Shown here: piece after piece, positions 35,572 to 48,000 of the stretch
How the letters are laid out: each line of letters begins with the position of its first letter
Numbering within the stretch: position 1 is the stretch's first letter
NCBI RefSeq assembly: GCF_024323335.1
Contig: NC_066581.1
Coordinates: 34,242,699-34,306,698 of the forward strand
DNA length: 64,000 nt
Direction of reading: 5' to 3'
DNA from: Lathyrus oleraceus
Lineage: Eukaryota; Streptophyta; Magnoliopsida; Fabales; Fabaceae
Position numbers and translations under genes: made by a program
Notes under the pieces: generated by a model
What the model was told of the DNA's origin: nothing
Seen by the model: the letters and a program-made list of their open reading frames with translations, nothing else
The model's database searches: none

Positions 35572-36012
35572 ACCAGCTAATCAGATCTTCAATCATACAA
35601 AGATTGCCATTAATTGTGCAATCATAAAACACCAGACATTCACACTGAATGTTCTGTGTACAGGATGTCATGACATCGGGTCTGACATCCTGGAAAAATC
35701 TTGCATAATCCAATAATTCCTTTTATAACTTCCAGCAGGTACAACCATATCAGATGCCATGACCTTGTGTATGTCATCTGAAACAATCATGCATGAACAT
35801 GTCTTTCATTTAAGCTCCAGCAGGTACAACCAATATCAGAAGCCATGGCATTGTATGTGGCATTCTGAAATAATCCTGCATGAACATGTTCTTGAACTCC
35901 AGCAGGTACATAGGATATCTCATGTTAAGACATCACACATAACATCTTGTGAACACTCTTTGTTTTACCAAAATTTGTGCCAACACTTAGAATCAACAAT
36001 AATTGATCAGTC
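35572..36012. repeat. Host flank with three ~80-bp repeats, origin unclear
   Basis: Sequence on the host side of element D. It contains about three copies of a unit with CAGCAGGTACAACCATATCAG, in part ending CATGCATGAACATG (near 35735, 35820 and 35898), and a GGATGTCATGACATC motif near 35660. This resembles part of an LTR of another retrotransposon, but I cannot assign it. No gene is seen. Confidence 0.5.
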
Positions 36013-36454
36013 AAGTGGAAATTCTGGAGATGCATTTTCAAAAGTTTGGGGCGGGGTTTTAAAAATTACTGTCATCTTTGCATGTCAGATATTCCCGGAG
36101 ATGCATCTCCAGAATAATTTGATAAAGATAGAGTTGCATGATCACATAATCATACTTATTTTCATTACAAACCCTCACTAAAAACCCTTCCATTCTCAAT
36201 CCCCATTTTCACTCCAAATCTCAAATCTTGTGGTTCATCATATCAAAGGGATAAAAAGAAGTTGGAATTCCATGTAAAGATCATTTATTTCAAGCCTTAT
36301 TGCACACATTAATCTTGTTTCAGAAATGTATCTCCAGAACGAGTATGGACTTTTCAGGAAATGCATTTCCGGTATTAGTATGTGTTCATTTATTCATCTA
36401 TGTTTACAATAGTATCGCTTATTTACTGTTTTGTGGTCATTGTTTTCATTAGAT

Positions 36455-37500
36455 ATGGTGCACCCCAATGTGTTTCTCAAATAAGTTGTGTCTCCGAATG
36501 TCAAATGTGTTGTTGTGAAGGCGATAAATATTGACAACCAATTTAATAATGAGCAAGAGTTTGAATCTCGTGATCAGATGCTTCAATGGATTCATATGGA
36601 GGCCTCCAAACTGGGATTTATTGTGGTTATCAGAAGATCCAATAATGGTTCAGATAGAAGATGCGTTTTTGTGCAATGGCGTGCGAAAGAAGCAAGAAAT
36701 ATAGACATTCTCTCTAGATTTTAAACGAGACGACATCGGTTCAAGAAAATGTGAGTGTCCCTTTAAAGTGTGTGTTTATATGTTGGCAAATAATAACTGA
36801 AGATTTATTGTGATGTGTGGTTTGTATAACCGTGATTTGTGTGAAAAGCTAGTCGGTCATGCAATTGTGTGTCGACTCATGTCGGAAGAGAAGGAATGTG
36901 TTGCTGACATGACTTTGAATTCGGTTCAACCGAAAAATATACTTGTAACTTTGAAACGTAAAAGACCCGAAAATATCTCAAATATCAAGCAAGTGAACAA
37001 TATTCGGTACCGAATTAACAAGACACTTAAGGGGGATAGAAATGAAATGTAACAACTTTTGAAACTGTTGGATGATAACAATTATGTGTCTAGGTACCGG
37101 ATGTACGAGGATGGAGTTACCGTTAGAGATATACTTTGGACTCATCCTGATTCCATAAAGTTGTTTAACACATTTCCTATTATGCTCATACTTGACTCAA
37201 CGTACAAGACCAACAAGTATAGACTTCCATTATTGGAGATGGTTGGTGTTACCCAAACTAAGAAGATCTATTCTGTCGGATTTGCATTTCTAGATAGCGA
37301 AAAAAGGAGAATGTTAGTTGGGCCTCAGAGGTGTGTCGGACAATGTTGTAGAACCAAGATGGAATACTTAAAATGATTGTTACCGACCGTGATACCGCTT
37401 TGATGAGTTTGGTTGCAAATATATTTCTTATTTCTTATGCATTACTTTATAGGTATCACATAACAAAGGATGCAAGAGTTCGACAAATTGAGCAACATTG
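36455..37500 (+). pseudogene. MULE transposase remnant, copy 1
   Basis: Starts at ATG 36455 (matching copy 2 at 57972) but has a stop nine codons later and several frame breaks. Recognisable pieces are NQFNNEQEFESRDQMLQWIH with the FAR1/MULE-type N-terminal domain (about 36535-36720), NRDLCEKLVGHAIVCRL (about 36825), and the transposase core with LILDSTYKTNKYRLPLLEMVG carrying the first catalytic Asp (about 37180-37260). The next Asp motif is present as VTDRDTALMSLVAN near 37380. The remainder is lost near 37500. It cannot encode a working transposase. Confidence 0.8.
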
Positions 37501-37907
37501 AAAGAGAATCAAATGCACAAAAGTCAAAAGGGGTACCATCCATAGATTTAGCTTATGACAAATGTTTTGATTCGTTTTAATTTCCTGTTTACCCAAACAA
37601 ATAAATGTATGTAATTGTGTCTCAATATTAATGAAGTGTAACTTTTTGATATTTTAATAAAAAATTATCTTTCTCATAACATTTATTCATTTATAAAAAA
37701 AATGTCTTCAATTAAGTTATGTTTTCAAAGGTTGTCTTTTCTGCCTCTTCAGGAGAGGTTCCAGAGATGTATCTTCGGAACAAGATAATAGGGTGCAGAA
37801 TCGGAGATATATCTCAGGAATCAACATGTCAGATTTTGAATGTTTCACATTTGTCTACGGCTTCTATAAATTAAGGTGTTCTTGTTGTTTATTTCGTACA
37901 AACTGAA

Positions 37908-38277
37908 AATGTCTCAAGTGTCACAAATAAACATCAATTAGTATGTCGCAAATGTCTCCTTCTCCAACGCGACTCCCGGGCGAAAGTTTAAGCTCAACGA
38001 GTACACATCTCTTGCATATACTAAATACGAAATCCATAATCTCTTACCTTACGGAGACAATCGAATAATTATGAAGCTCGAGTACCGTTCATCGTCGATT
38101 GACAACGGAGGGAAGATTGAGTTCAGCAACTTTGAGCTCAAGACGAATGCAGATGTAAGGGTTATGTGGAATATATTTTTCCGTTTCGAAACAAAAGTTC
38201 CGCTCGAGTTGGAAGCGACGATTTCAAGATCGATCGAAGATATTGTGAAAATGTTGAAGCATTCAGCTGAATATTGA
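37908..38277 (+). pseudogene. Unrecognised decayed frame within MULE copy 1
   Basis: An ATG at 37908 opens a frame with a stop after ten codons. Reading continues in the same frame through SFSNATPGRKFKLNEY and GDNRIIMKLEYRSSSIDNGG to the stop at 38277 (MLKHSAEY). The length after the stop is about 112 codons. I do not recognise the family. Its place next to the transposase suggests an accessory ORF of the element, which is inference. Confidence 0.45.
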
Positions 38278-38560
38278 AGTGTAATGTTGCATTTTATGTT
38301 AAAGTCATCTATGTAATGCTTATTTTATTTTATGAATTTTAATTTATTTTGTCAAATTATATATTTTTGGTGTCTGCTTCTGCTACTATTGTTTAAACGC
38401 TTCAAAAATGTATCTACGGATATCTACCGGAGATGTATCTCCGATATTAAAAAAAACTCAATTTATAGGAAGTCAATCAGAATGATCTACGTTGAGTGTG
38501 TATTTGATGCGTCCAGAGATACATCTCCGAAAACTGGAGAGCAGTTTAATATTTTTGCGT

Positions 38561-39028
38561 AGTATGTAAGTAACATATATGATGCATTAAGAAATTCTCT
38601 TTATCAAGAGAATTTTCAAATTTTCTTAGGATGCTTCTCCACCACTTAGGATGAGAGAAACAATCTCCTCCAACAATCCCATCTCAAACTCGCGAGTTCA
38701 ACCAAGCCATGCACTCCAGAAATATTGACTGTATTGTGCATGAAACCATGGACGCTCGGAAAATTGTTCCATCCTACGAGCCAGCCAGCCAGCGATCTTG
38801 ACTTAAAATGTGTGTAAAAACTAAAAACCAAAATGTAATATATTTGTGGGGACTGAACATGTTTAAACCATATTATTAACATAATTTTTACATTATCATA
38901 ACAACAGAGAATATTGTTTCTACAAATTATAATACTCTGAAAGTATTGCATATTCATCCAACTCAATGTGAGGGATAGCTTGGACAACAAGAAACTGAAA
39001 GTAAAAAAACCTATTTAGCTGTCAATTA
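38561..39028 (-). other. 3' side of SCD2, presumed 3' UTR and spacer
   Basis: About 470 bp between the SCD2 stop codon and the MULE remnant. It has AT-rich sequence with no conserved frame; the small ORF at 38646-38990 has no support. It probably holds the 3' UTR of SCD2, but I see no decisive polyadenylation signal. Confidence 0.4.
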
Positions 39029-42000
39029 TCAAAAGTCGGATCGACTGGGCACTTTGGAATTGTCAATATCTTGTTCCAATTCTTTGCGAGATTCATCCCA
39101 CAACTGTGCTTCAATTCCCAATTTCCTTACTTCTGCAAGTCCGCGTTCAACTGCAAAAGTGATATGTTAGAATAGCAAATCCTACAGATTTAGGGTGTGT
39201 TTGATTTAGTTTTTAAAAACAGTTTTTTTGTTTTCAAAATTTATAAAATTAAAAATTTGTTTGATTACAATGTTCTAGAAAACTGTTTTTAAAAACTCTT
39301 TCATTTTTATTGTTTTTAAAAGTGAAAAACAAAAACAGGTTTAACATGTTTTTCATTTTTAATTTTGGATTTCTGAATTTCTGTTTTCATTTGAGTTATC
39401 ATTTTTTATTTTCTCATTTTTAAAACTGTTTTTAAAAATAATTTATCAAACAAATATTTCTATTTTCTCATTTTTAAAACAGTTTTGAAAAGTCATGTTA
39501 CCAAATAAATTTTTTAATAGTTCTCTTCTTAAAAATACTTTTCTAAAATAATTTTATAAAACATATTTTAAAAAGTGAAAAGCAAAACTGATTCAAACGG
39601 GCCCTTAGTTTTTTTTTGTTATGCAAGTTACCGAGTACAAATTGTGTTTAAATACTGCAATCCATGATTACAATAGATGAGTCGGTCTCAATTTTCACCC
39701 AAAAAAGATGAATATGGTGTAACCTATTCTGTAATAGTTCTTGAGACTTGCAAGTTGCAATGTAGTAATTACAAGGGATAGAGAGAATGGAATTGACTGT
39801 ACCATCAACTGCATCTTGTGAGGAAGGGGTCTTAGAGTTATGACTGATCCAATACTGTAAACGCTCATCTGCAATTTCAGGTTCTATTTCGTGTCGTTTT
39901 GCTCTTCTCCAAATATAAGTAAGCCATGCCTAAGGATATAAAAATAGGACGTGACTGAGGGGCACCGTAACGAAACACAATGAATTTCATTGTTTGCACA
40001 TACCTGCTTAAAAGATACATCTTCAGCCTCCTCCTTGCTCAATTCTGAAAGTAAAAATTTGTTTTTGAAAGAGTTATAACATGTTAATATTACTTTTTTA
40101 ATGATAGTTTAGGTCCCACAGCAGTGTAAATGTGAATCAAGTTGCAGACATGATAGTTGTTAGGACCATACACAAGGTCGCGTATGAAATTGAATTGTCA
40201 AATTGTGTTCCCTCGACGCACAAAGCTTAAGGGCAACAAACTTGTCTTCTCATAATAGACAAATTGCAAAGCAGAGCTTAATACATGTTTACTAATGGAC
40301 ATAAATATTATTACAAATGCAAAGGGTGACATGGAAAACTTACGAAACGCATCACACTGTCCTTCATGCGGTAGCTTTAAGTCATCTATATCCAAAAAAT
40401 CAAGAGTCAGGCTCCATATATATAGAAATATTTGACAGAACATAACTCACTTAGTATCGATGGATTGTTTTTGTATGATCACAGGTCACAACTAATAATT
40501 CAAATCACTTAGGCTCACAACAAACAACAAAAATGCACCAGTTAACTATTTTAATAATAAAAAATACTGATTTTTCTTTTTATCTTTAAAAAATTTAAAT
40601 TTGTGGTTGTGATCACACATGTATTACTCAATATCGATTTTAAAAAATCTGATCACACATGAATACAATATATGAGATGACAACTACATTGGCAGATAAA
40701 AATTTAACAAATATGCATTATAGAAATTTGCACCTGAAAAACCAGCTTTCAGTACACTCGGTCGCCTATGTTGAGCCAATGCGACTGCCAATGCTTCTTC
40801 TACCTTCAAAACAATTACAACAAAGAAATGCAGCCATAAGAAACCCCCTTTGTTTTCCTTGATAACTATCAATTGCCATTGAATAAATCAAAACACTGCA
40901 CAAGGCTTTTATTTTCTTTATTTCCATAATGAGAAGTTTTAAGAAAATACAACACACAATTATACTTTTTTTTAAAAACTTTTTCTTTATCATTGGATCA
41001 AGCTACATGGCCCTATTGGAAGAAAGATAGCTCAAATCATTCAATGTGGTCAGTTTAATAATGTGAATTTCACTGGATAACAGACGTGATTTTAACACAA
41101 TATGAGGTGAAGTTCAACTAGACAAGAGTGTAGCTGAAGCAGAGACGGCTAATTGACGGCTGGATGATTAGGAGTTTGTTGCTTCTGTTGCTGAGTAATC
41201 GAGTTGGTTATTTCTCTTTTTTTGTGTTACTATATAAATAGCTCCATTGAGCTCAAGTTTCATTTGTTATGTAATTTGAGCTAAATGGAGCTATTTAAAA
41301 AGGGACGGACGGAGTATTCTGCAATGGAATATTATTATTTCTTAGTGAGTTGCAAGTGTCCACATAATCAGAAAGGATAAAACATGAAGAATCTGAATGA
41401 AAAGGTATAGAAGCTTTGAGCAAGTCAACCCTTGCCAAACACCTTCTTCCCTTTGATCAAAAAGGCCTTTTTGATAAAGAATATTTTCTTGTAACAAAGA
41501 ACTGGCACAAACTATTAAGATAAAAAGATTTAAGAGGATATCTAGGTCTTAAATTCACGTTGCCAATTGGTGTTACTGAAACTTCGGAATTACTTGGTTA
41601 GAGTACAAATCTATGAGACAACCTAGTGTATAAATCCAAAAGGTTTAGGGAATGACAAATGTGAGGGGTATGATGCATATATTAGTTGTAACTGCTTAGA
41701 CGGTTATATATAGTTAGTTTGGGTTGTTATAACTGTTTTTGACAGTTATAAATAGTTAGAAACTAACCATTCCATGTATGCTATTATTGAATAAATGAAA
41801 TTCTCCCTTCCTATCTCTACTCTCTATTCTCTCTCTCTACATTCTCCATCTTTTCCCTATCATTGGTATCTAGAGCCTGTCGACCTCGGCCACACCATTC
41901 ATGGCAGAAGCGACGCGACTGCAGAACGCCATTCGTGAGGCGGAGGAACGCATCATGGCGACAGTGGAGCCATGTATCACGAGGCAAATTCGTGAATTGG

Positions 42001-45000
42001 AGAATCGTTTCGAAACTCAATTCACCAATGTGCAAGAAGCCATGCGCGGAATTGGATTGCAGATGTCGGAGTTAACGGCGGCGCGTCGCCATGGCGGCGC
42101 CGGCGACAGTGCAACTCGACCAGCAACGCGATTAACGCGTCTGGATTTTCCAAAATTCACTCGAGACGATGTGGAATCTTGGATCGCGAAATGTGAACGT
42201 TTTTTTTTCGTTGGATGGAACGCAAGAAGGGGACAAGGTCTCGGTTGCGAGTATCGCTCTTGATGATAACTCTTTTCGTTGGTTCCAAAGTCTAGAACAG
42301 GGATCGAATGGCCGATTGACATGGCCGAATTTCACCGAGGCATTGAAGATGCGATTTAGCCTCGAGTTCGATTCACCTATGGAAGAACTCAAGAAATTGG
42401 TGCAAACTGGTTCGCTGGAAGCATATCAGGAATCGTTCGACAATCTGATGGGTAGAACAGCGTTGACAGAATCTCAAAAGCTCCAGTGCTATTTGGGAGG
42501 CCTTCAACAGGAATTGTGTAATGGTGTGAAGATGTTCGCCCCGCGTACGGTGTTGGAAGCTACTCGTATTGCAAAGTTGCAAGAACGAAGCTTGGATTTG
42601 TTGCAGAAACGGTTGGTGCCGGCAAATCGAACCCAAAGTTCTTGGAGTGAGAAGAAGAATACAGTTTCTAACACCTTTGACAAGAAAGTGATGCCTCAGG
42701 AGAAGAAAGGGATTGTCGAAGGTTCTCAGAAGAGCATTTTGGGAAAGCCGGCATATACGTTTCAGAAGAAACTTTCCCCTAAAGAAATGGATGAACATAG
42801 GGCTCAAAACTTGTGTTTTTTCTGTCATGACAAATTCTTTCCTGGACATGATTGTCCCCAGAGGAAAAAAATGCAAGTTTTCCTTATGGAGGTTGGGGAG
42901 GAAAATCAATTAGACTCAATTGAAGTTGATTCTGTTTCTGGGGAAGTGTCTAATGAGCCTATTCAAAGTGTTGATCCTACTGTTTCTCTTAATGCCATTC
43001 AGGGAGACTCTTCTCATCCTATGATGAGATTGATTGGCTGGCTGGGCAAAAAGAGAGTTCATGTACTCATAGACACTGGCAGCACTCATAATTTCATTAG
43101 CCAGAAATTATGTAAGGAGGGGCTTAATATTCTACAACCGATGCATCCCTTGCGGATAACTGTAGCTGATGGCGGGCTTATACATGGTGCAGGACGGTGT
43201 GAAGGCATCAGGTTAAAGCTTCAAGGGTATGACTTTCTTACTGACGCTATTGCTATACCATTGTCTAGTTGTGATGTTATATTGGGCATGCAATGGTTAA
43301 GGCAATGGGGTGTCATACAATGGGATTTCACCAATATGGCTATGGAATTCTCTATGAATGGTATGAATGTGAAGTTGCAGGCTGTTAAAGAAAATAAAAG
43401 TAAGGTGGTTTCTGCTTCTAAATTACATCAATTAGTGGTGGAAGATAGCTTCTGTTACATGCTACAGCTACTACCTTGTTCAGCAGAGGCAGTGTGTTGT
43501 TCTGTGACCACTAAGGAGCTAGAGGATCCGGTGATGACGGCGCATAGAGAATCTGTTTTACAGGAGTTCCAGGAGGTCTTTGAAACACCTACTGAGCTGC
43601 CACCCTTTAGGGGTATTCATGATCATCAAATTGTGCTAAAGGAGGGTTCTAACCCAGTTAGTTTAAGACCTTATAGATATCCACCAGCTCAGAAGGATAT
43701 CATTGATGGTATGGTTAGGGAGCTCTTGGATTCCGGAGTAATTCAACCAAGTTCTTCCCCTTTTGCTTCTCCAGTTGTGTTAGTCAAAAAGAAAGATGGG
43801 AGTTGGCGAATGTGTGTGGATTATAGGAGGTTGAATGAAATGACGGTGAAGGCTAAATTTCCAATTCCCTTGGTGGAGGATTTATTGGATGAATTAGGTG
43901 GTGCAGTGGTGTTTTCGAAACTGGATCTTAGGGCTGGATATCACCAAATAAGGATGAAAAGTGAGGACGTACCTAAGACAGCTTTTCAAACGCATGGGGG
44001 GCAGTATGAATATGTGGTGATGCCTTTTGGATTGTCCAACGCACCAGCTACTTTTCAGGGCACAATGAACACTATTTTTTCGGGATTATTGAGGAAGTGT
44101 GTTCTTATTTTCTTTGATGATATATTAGTGTACAGCCCATCTTTGGAGGCACATGTGGATCATCTCCGACAAGTGTTTCAGATCCTCAAAGCTCACACTT
44201 TCTATGTTAAGAAAAGTAAGTGTGCATTCCTCACTACACGGATCGAATACTTAGGTCATTTCATTACACCTATAGGAGTCACTACTGATCCAATTAAAGT
44301 TCAAGCTGTGAGAGCTTGGCCGACACCTCAAACAGTTAAGCAATTGAGGGGATTTTTGGGATTGACGGGTTACTACAGGCGGTTCATTAAAGGTTACAGT
44401 ATTATTGCCTCTCCTCTTACTGATTTACTCAAGCGGGATTCTTTCCATTGGCCCGAAGAGGCACACACCGCCTTCACTACATTGAAAGATGCTTTGAGTA
44501 ATTCCCCGGTGTTGGCCATCCCTGATATGCAAAAGCCATTTGTGGTTGAAACAGATGCTTCAAGCACTGGAATTGGTGCTGTGCTAATGCAGGACAGGCA
44601 CCCTGTGGCTTTTATTAGTAAGGTTTTATCTCCTAAAAATAGGCTTTTGTCAGTTTATGACAGAGAATTATTGGCATTGGTTCATGCAGTCTCTAAGTGG
44701 CACCAATACCTCTCCCTGAACACATTTACTATCCTTACTGACCAGCACAGTTTGAAGTACTTATTGGAGCAACGTCTATCTACTCCAGCCCAATATAGAT
44801 GGGTCACTAAGCTCATGGGTCTTTCTTATGAAATTCTGTATAAGAAGGGTAAGGATAATGTGGCTGCAGATGCATTATCTGCCTCTCACGGTGAAGTTTT
44901 ACAACTGACTGTTTCTTCTATTTCTTCTGAGTTATGGGATTCTCTTCTTAAGAGCTATGAGCATGATTCCGCTTTACAGGGCCTCAAGCTGCAGGTTCTC

Positions 45001-48000
45001 TCTAATCCAGCCTTGCATCCCCATTTTTCTGTTTTGGACAATTTGCTGTATAGAAAACAGAAGTTGGTCATTCCTAATGATGGACAAGTGCGGCTAGTGA
45101 TTCTACAATGGCTTCATTCTTCACATCAAGGAGGCCACTCAGGCATCAGGGCTTCTATAGCAAGGATAAAGAGCATGTTTTATTGGAAAGGCCTTGCCAA
45201 GGATGTCACAAAGTTCATCCAGCAATGTGAGACTTGCCTTCGATGCAAGTATGAACCGAGAGCTGTTGCGGGTTTACTTCAGCCCCTGCCAGTCCCAGAG
45301 GGAGTGTGGCAAAGTATAGCCATGGACTTCATTGAAAAGCTTCCTAAATCTCATGGTAAAGACACGATTTGGGTAGTTATCGATAGGCTGAGCAAATATG
45401 CCCATTTTATCCCTATTGCTCACCCTTTTACTGCATCCAAATTAGCTGAAATTTTCATTGCTGAAATCTACAAGTTACATGGTGCACCCGCCAACATCGT
45501 GAGTGACAGAGATCCCTTATTTACGAGTAAATTTTGGGGTTCTTTTCTTGGTCAGTTAGGCATTTCACAGAGCTTAACGACAGCTTATCATCCTCAATCG
45601 GACGGTCAAAGCGAAGTCTTGAACCGTTGCTTAGAACATTACTTGCGGGCTATGACATGGCAGCGGCCTAAGGAATGGGTCAATTGGTTACCGTTGGCTG
45701 AGTGGTGGTACAATACCACTTACCATTCCGCTATTCAAGCTACCCCTTATGAGATTGTGTATGGCCAAGCACCACCACTGCATCTTCCTTATTGCCCTCA
45801 AAGTACCAAGGTCGAGGCGGTCGATCGAAGCTTCATTGTAAGGGAAGAAATGATCCAGAAATTACAGGGTAATTTGGTCCGGGCTCAAGCACGTATGAAG
45901 CGGCAAGCTGATAAACATCGCAGTGATCGGGAATTTAAGGAAGGAGATTGGGTTTTCCTAAAGTTACAGCCCTATAGACAAGCTTCTGCTCAATATCGTG
46001 CTTCCGAAAAGCTTTCTCCTCGGTTTTATGGTCCTTATCAGGTGCTGCATAGGGTGGGAAAAGTTGCATACACCTTGATTCTTCCATCTACTTCGCGGAT
46101 TCATCCTACGTTCCATGTATCTCTTTTGAAACCGTGTCCTGATGAGAACATTCCCGTGGTTGCACTTCCTGAGGAGTGGGGCAGTTTGGATGATCCTAAG
46201 GAACCATTTAAGATTTTGAAGAGGCGCTCCATTCAGAGGCACAATAGGGCGGTTACTGAGGTTTTGATTCAGTGGAAAGGAGAGGCTATGGAAGAGGCTA
46301 CTTGGGAGTTGCTATACAAACTCAAACTCCAGTTTCCTTATTTTGATGTTACAGCTGTTCCTTGAGGACAAGGAAGATTTTAAGGGGCGGGATATGATGC
46401 ATATATTAGTTGTAACTGCTTAGACAGTTATATATAGTTAGTTTGGGTTGTTATAACTGTTTTTGACAGTTATAAATAGTTAGAAACTAACCATTCCATG
46501 TATGCTATTATTGAATAAATGAAATTCTCCCTTCCTATCTCTACTCTCTATTCTCTCTCTCTACATTCTCCATCTTTTCCCTATCAGGGTAGCTCCTGAA
46601 TCAATGATCCAGGTGCTATGCTTAGTCATGGAAATAAACCAATACCAATGTTGGCCGTTTGATCAGTAACTTGCAATCCAGCCTGCACCGCTTGAGCTAG
46701 TCAATATGTAATCAACTGTTGGATGATGCAAGACAAAATTTGGTGAAAGTATTGATTTGTTATTAGTAACTTGATTCACTATTTGTGAAGATTGTGAGAC
46801 TTTCCCCGTTTTGTAACCGGGTCATGAAACTAAACAATTCTCCTTTGTTCACTCAAGAATGCCACAATGGTCTGTCTTCGTGTTTCATAGGATGTTTCTG
46901 CTTTGAACCTTGAGCGGATTCCAAAATCCAAAGCATAAATAAGCAAATTGTGACTCATATTCCGTTGTTGTTCCCAATCATTTTTGCTTGTCTTGAACAA
47001 AAAGAGAAAACATGATAAATGGTGGAAAGAGGATCCATGAAAAGACCTAACCTCTAATTTGATTAAACCTTTCATAGTCCCATAAGGAAGATGAAAACAT
47101 ATTCATTACGACAATAATACCCAAGATCTTGAGCCCTGTTGTTAGGAGTCTCACGTTGAGTAGTCTCAACCAAATATTGAGGCTTGTAAGGGGCTGAGAA
47201 ATGAGAAAAGCACATGGCTCTATCAGAAGGATGTAGGTAGAAAGGATGACAATGATCTTTCATGATCTACAAAACAAAGAAAATGGACAGAAGCATGATC
47301 CAGCTGTGCAGAAGAGCCCCTCAAGCAAGAACTGCAATCTATTAAGCTCACACTTCTGATACCATACTGAACTATTAATGGAAGAGAAAGTAGTGTGCTC
47401 ATTGATATCATTCAATCTAAAATGAAAAACTGATTATAGTAGTGTTTATCCCTCAATATATATACACCTAAATATACCTTAATCAGAAACTTAATATAAC
47501 CGCCATCTATTTAATATAACTAGCCCATGATAACATTAGCGTAGTAAAGGACATGTGTGCATATTTTTAAAATAAAGATATAACAAACACCTTTAGAGAA
47601 GCCAATTCCCGCAAACCTTGCTCAACAAAAAGCATGTTCTCGATATTTCCCTCTCCAGAAAGTTCATTCAGGTCACGTTGATCTTCTGTATCCTCTAAAT
47701 CGAGGTCTGTGGCGTGGTGCATAAATTGAGGAAAGTTAATATCACTCGAAATTATACTTATTCATAAACTGATTAATATTTAATACAAAATTAACAAACC
47801 GATTAATCAAAACCACATAAACCAGAACCGGTTTAACTAAAACAAGAGTACAGAAAAATTTCCAGCATAGTATATAAAAATTACCTGTTTCTTCTTTAGC
47901 TTTCTCTCCTGCAGCCAATACAACATCAACAGGATTAACGGCGAAAGTAGACCAGTACTTGCATTTTGTTTCAGCAATCTCGGCATGAATACCTGCCATA

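Larger units (their letters stand above)
36013..38560 (+). mobile_element. Mutator-like element copy 1 (plus), degenerate
   Basis: The left boundary is the point (GTGGAAATTCTGGAGATGC, about 36015) from which this copy matches the reverse complement of the copy ending near 58470. The right boundary is approximate. It contains a transposase pseudogene (36455-37500), a second unrelated decayed frame (37910-38277) and at least six imperfect palindromes of the type GGAGATGCATCTCC (36097-36110 is perfect; others near 36325, 36358, 37757, 37803, 38430, 38515). The OTU and SWIM parts present in copy 2 are deleted here. No terminal inverted repeat pair was proven. Confidence 0.65.
41671..46586 (+). 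mobile_element. Young Ty3/gypsy chromovirus E (4.9 kb) in SCD2 intron 15
   Basis: LTRs 41671-41862 and 46395-46586 are 192 bp each, both TGATGC...CTATCA, and differ at one base (position 32, G versus A). A 5-bp target duplication GGGTA flanks it (41666-41670 and 46587-46591). The primer site TGGTATCTAGAGC (41864-41876) fits initiator tRNA-Met. A purine tract AAGGGGCGGGATA precedes the 3' LTR. One long polyprotein ends in a chromodomain. Short LTRs and size suggest the Reina-type lineage, not certain. It lies antisense to SCD2. At common plant rates one difference in 192 bp means an insertion well under a million years old. Confidence 0.95.

Noticed and set aside
38646..38990. 114-codon minus-strand ORF next to SCD2
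   Set aside because: It lies beyond the SCD2 stop codon, has no splice link in phase and no recognised similarity.
41225..41316. Stowaway-like MITE in SCD2 intron 15
   Set aside because: Only one terminus (GGGACGGACGGAGTA) is convincing; the other end and TA duplication are missing.
42169..42207. ATG at 42169 as the true start of the element E polyprotein
   Set aside because: Gag homology begins in the other frame at 41901; the 42169 ATG is only the first in the downstream frame.
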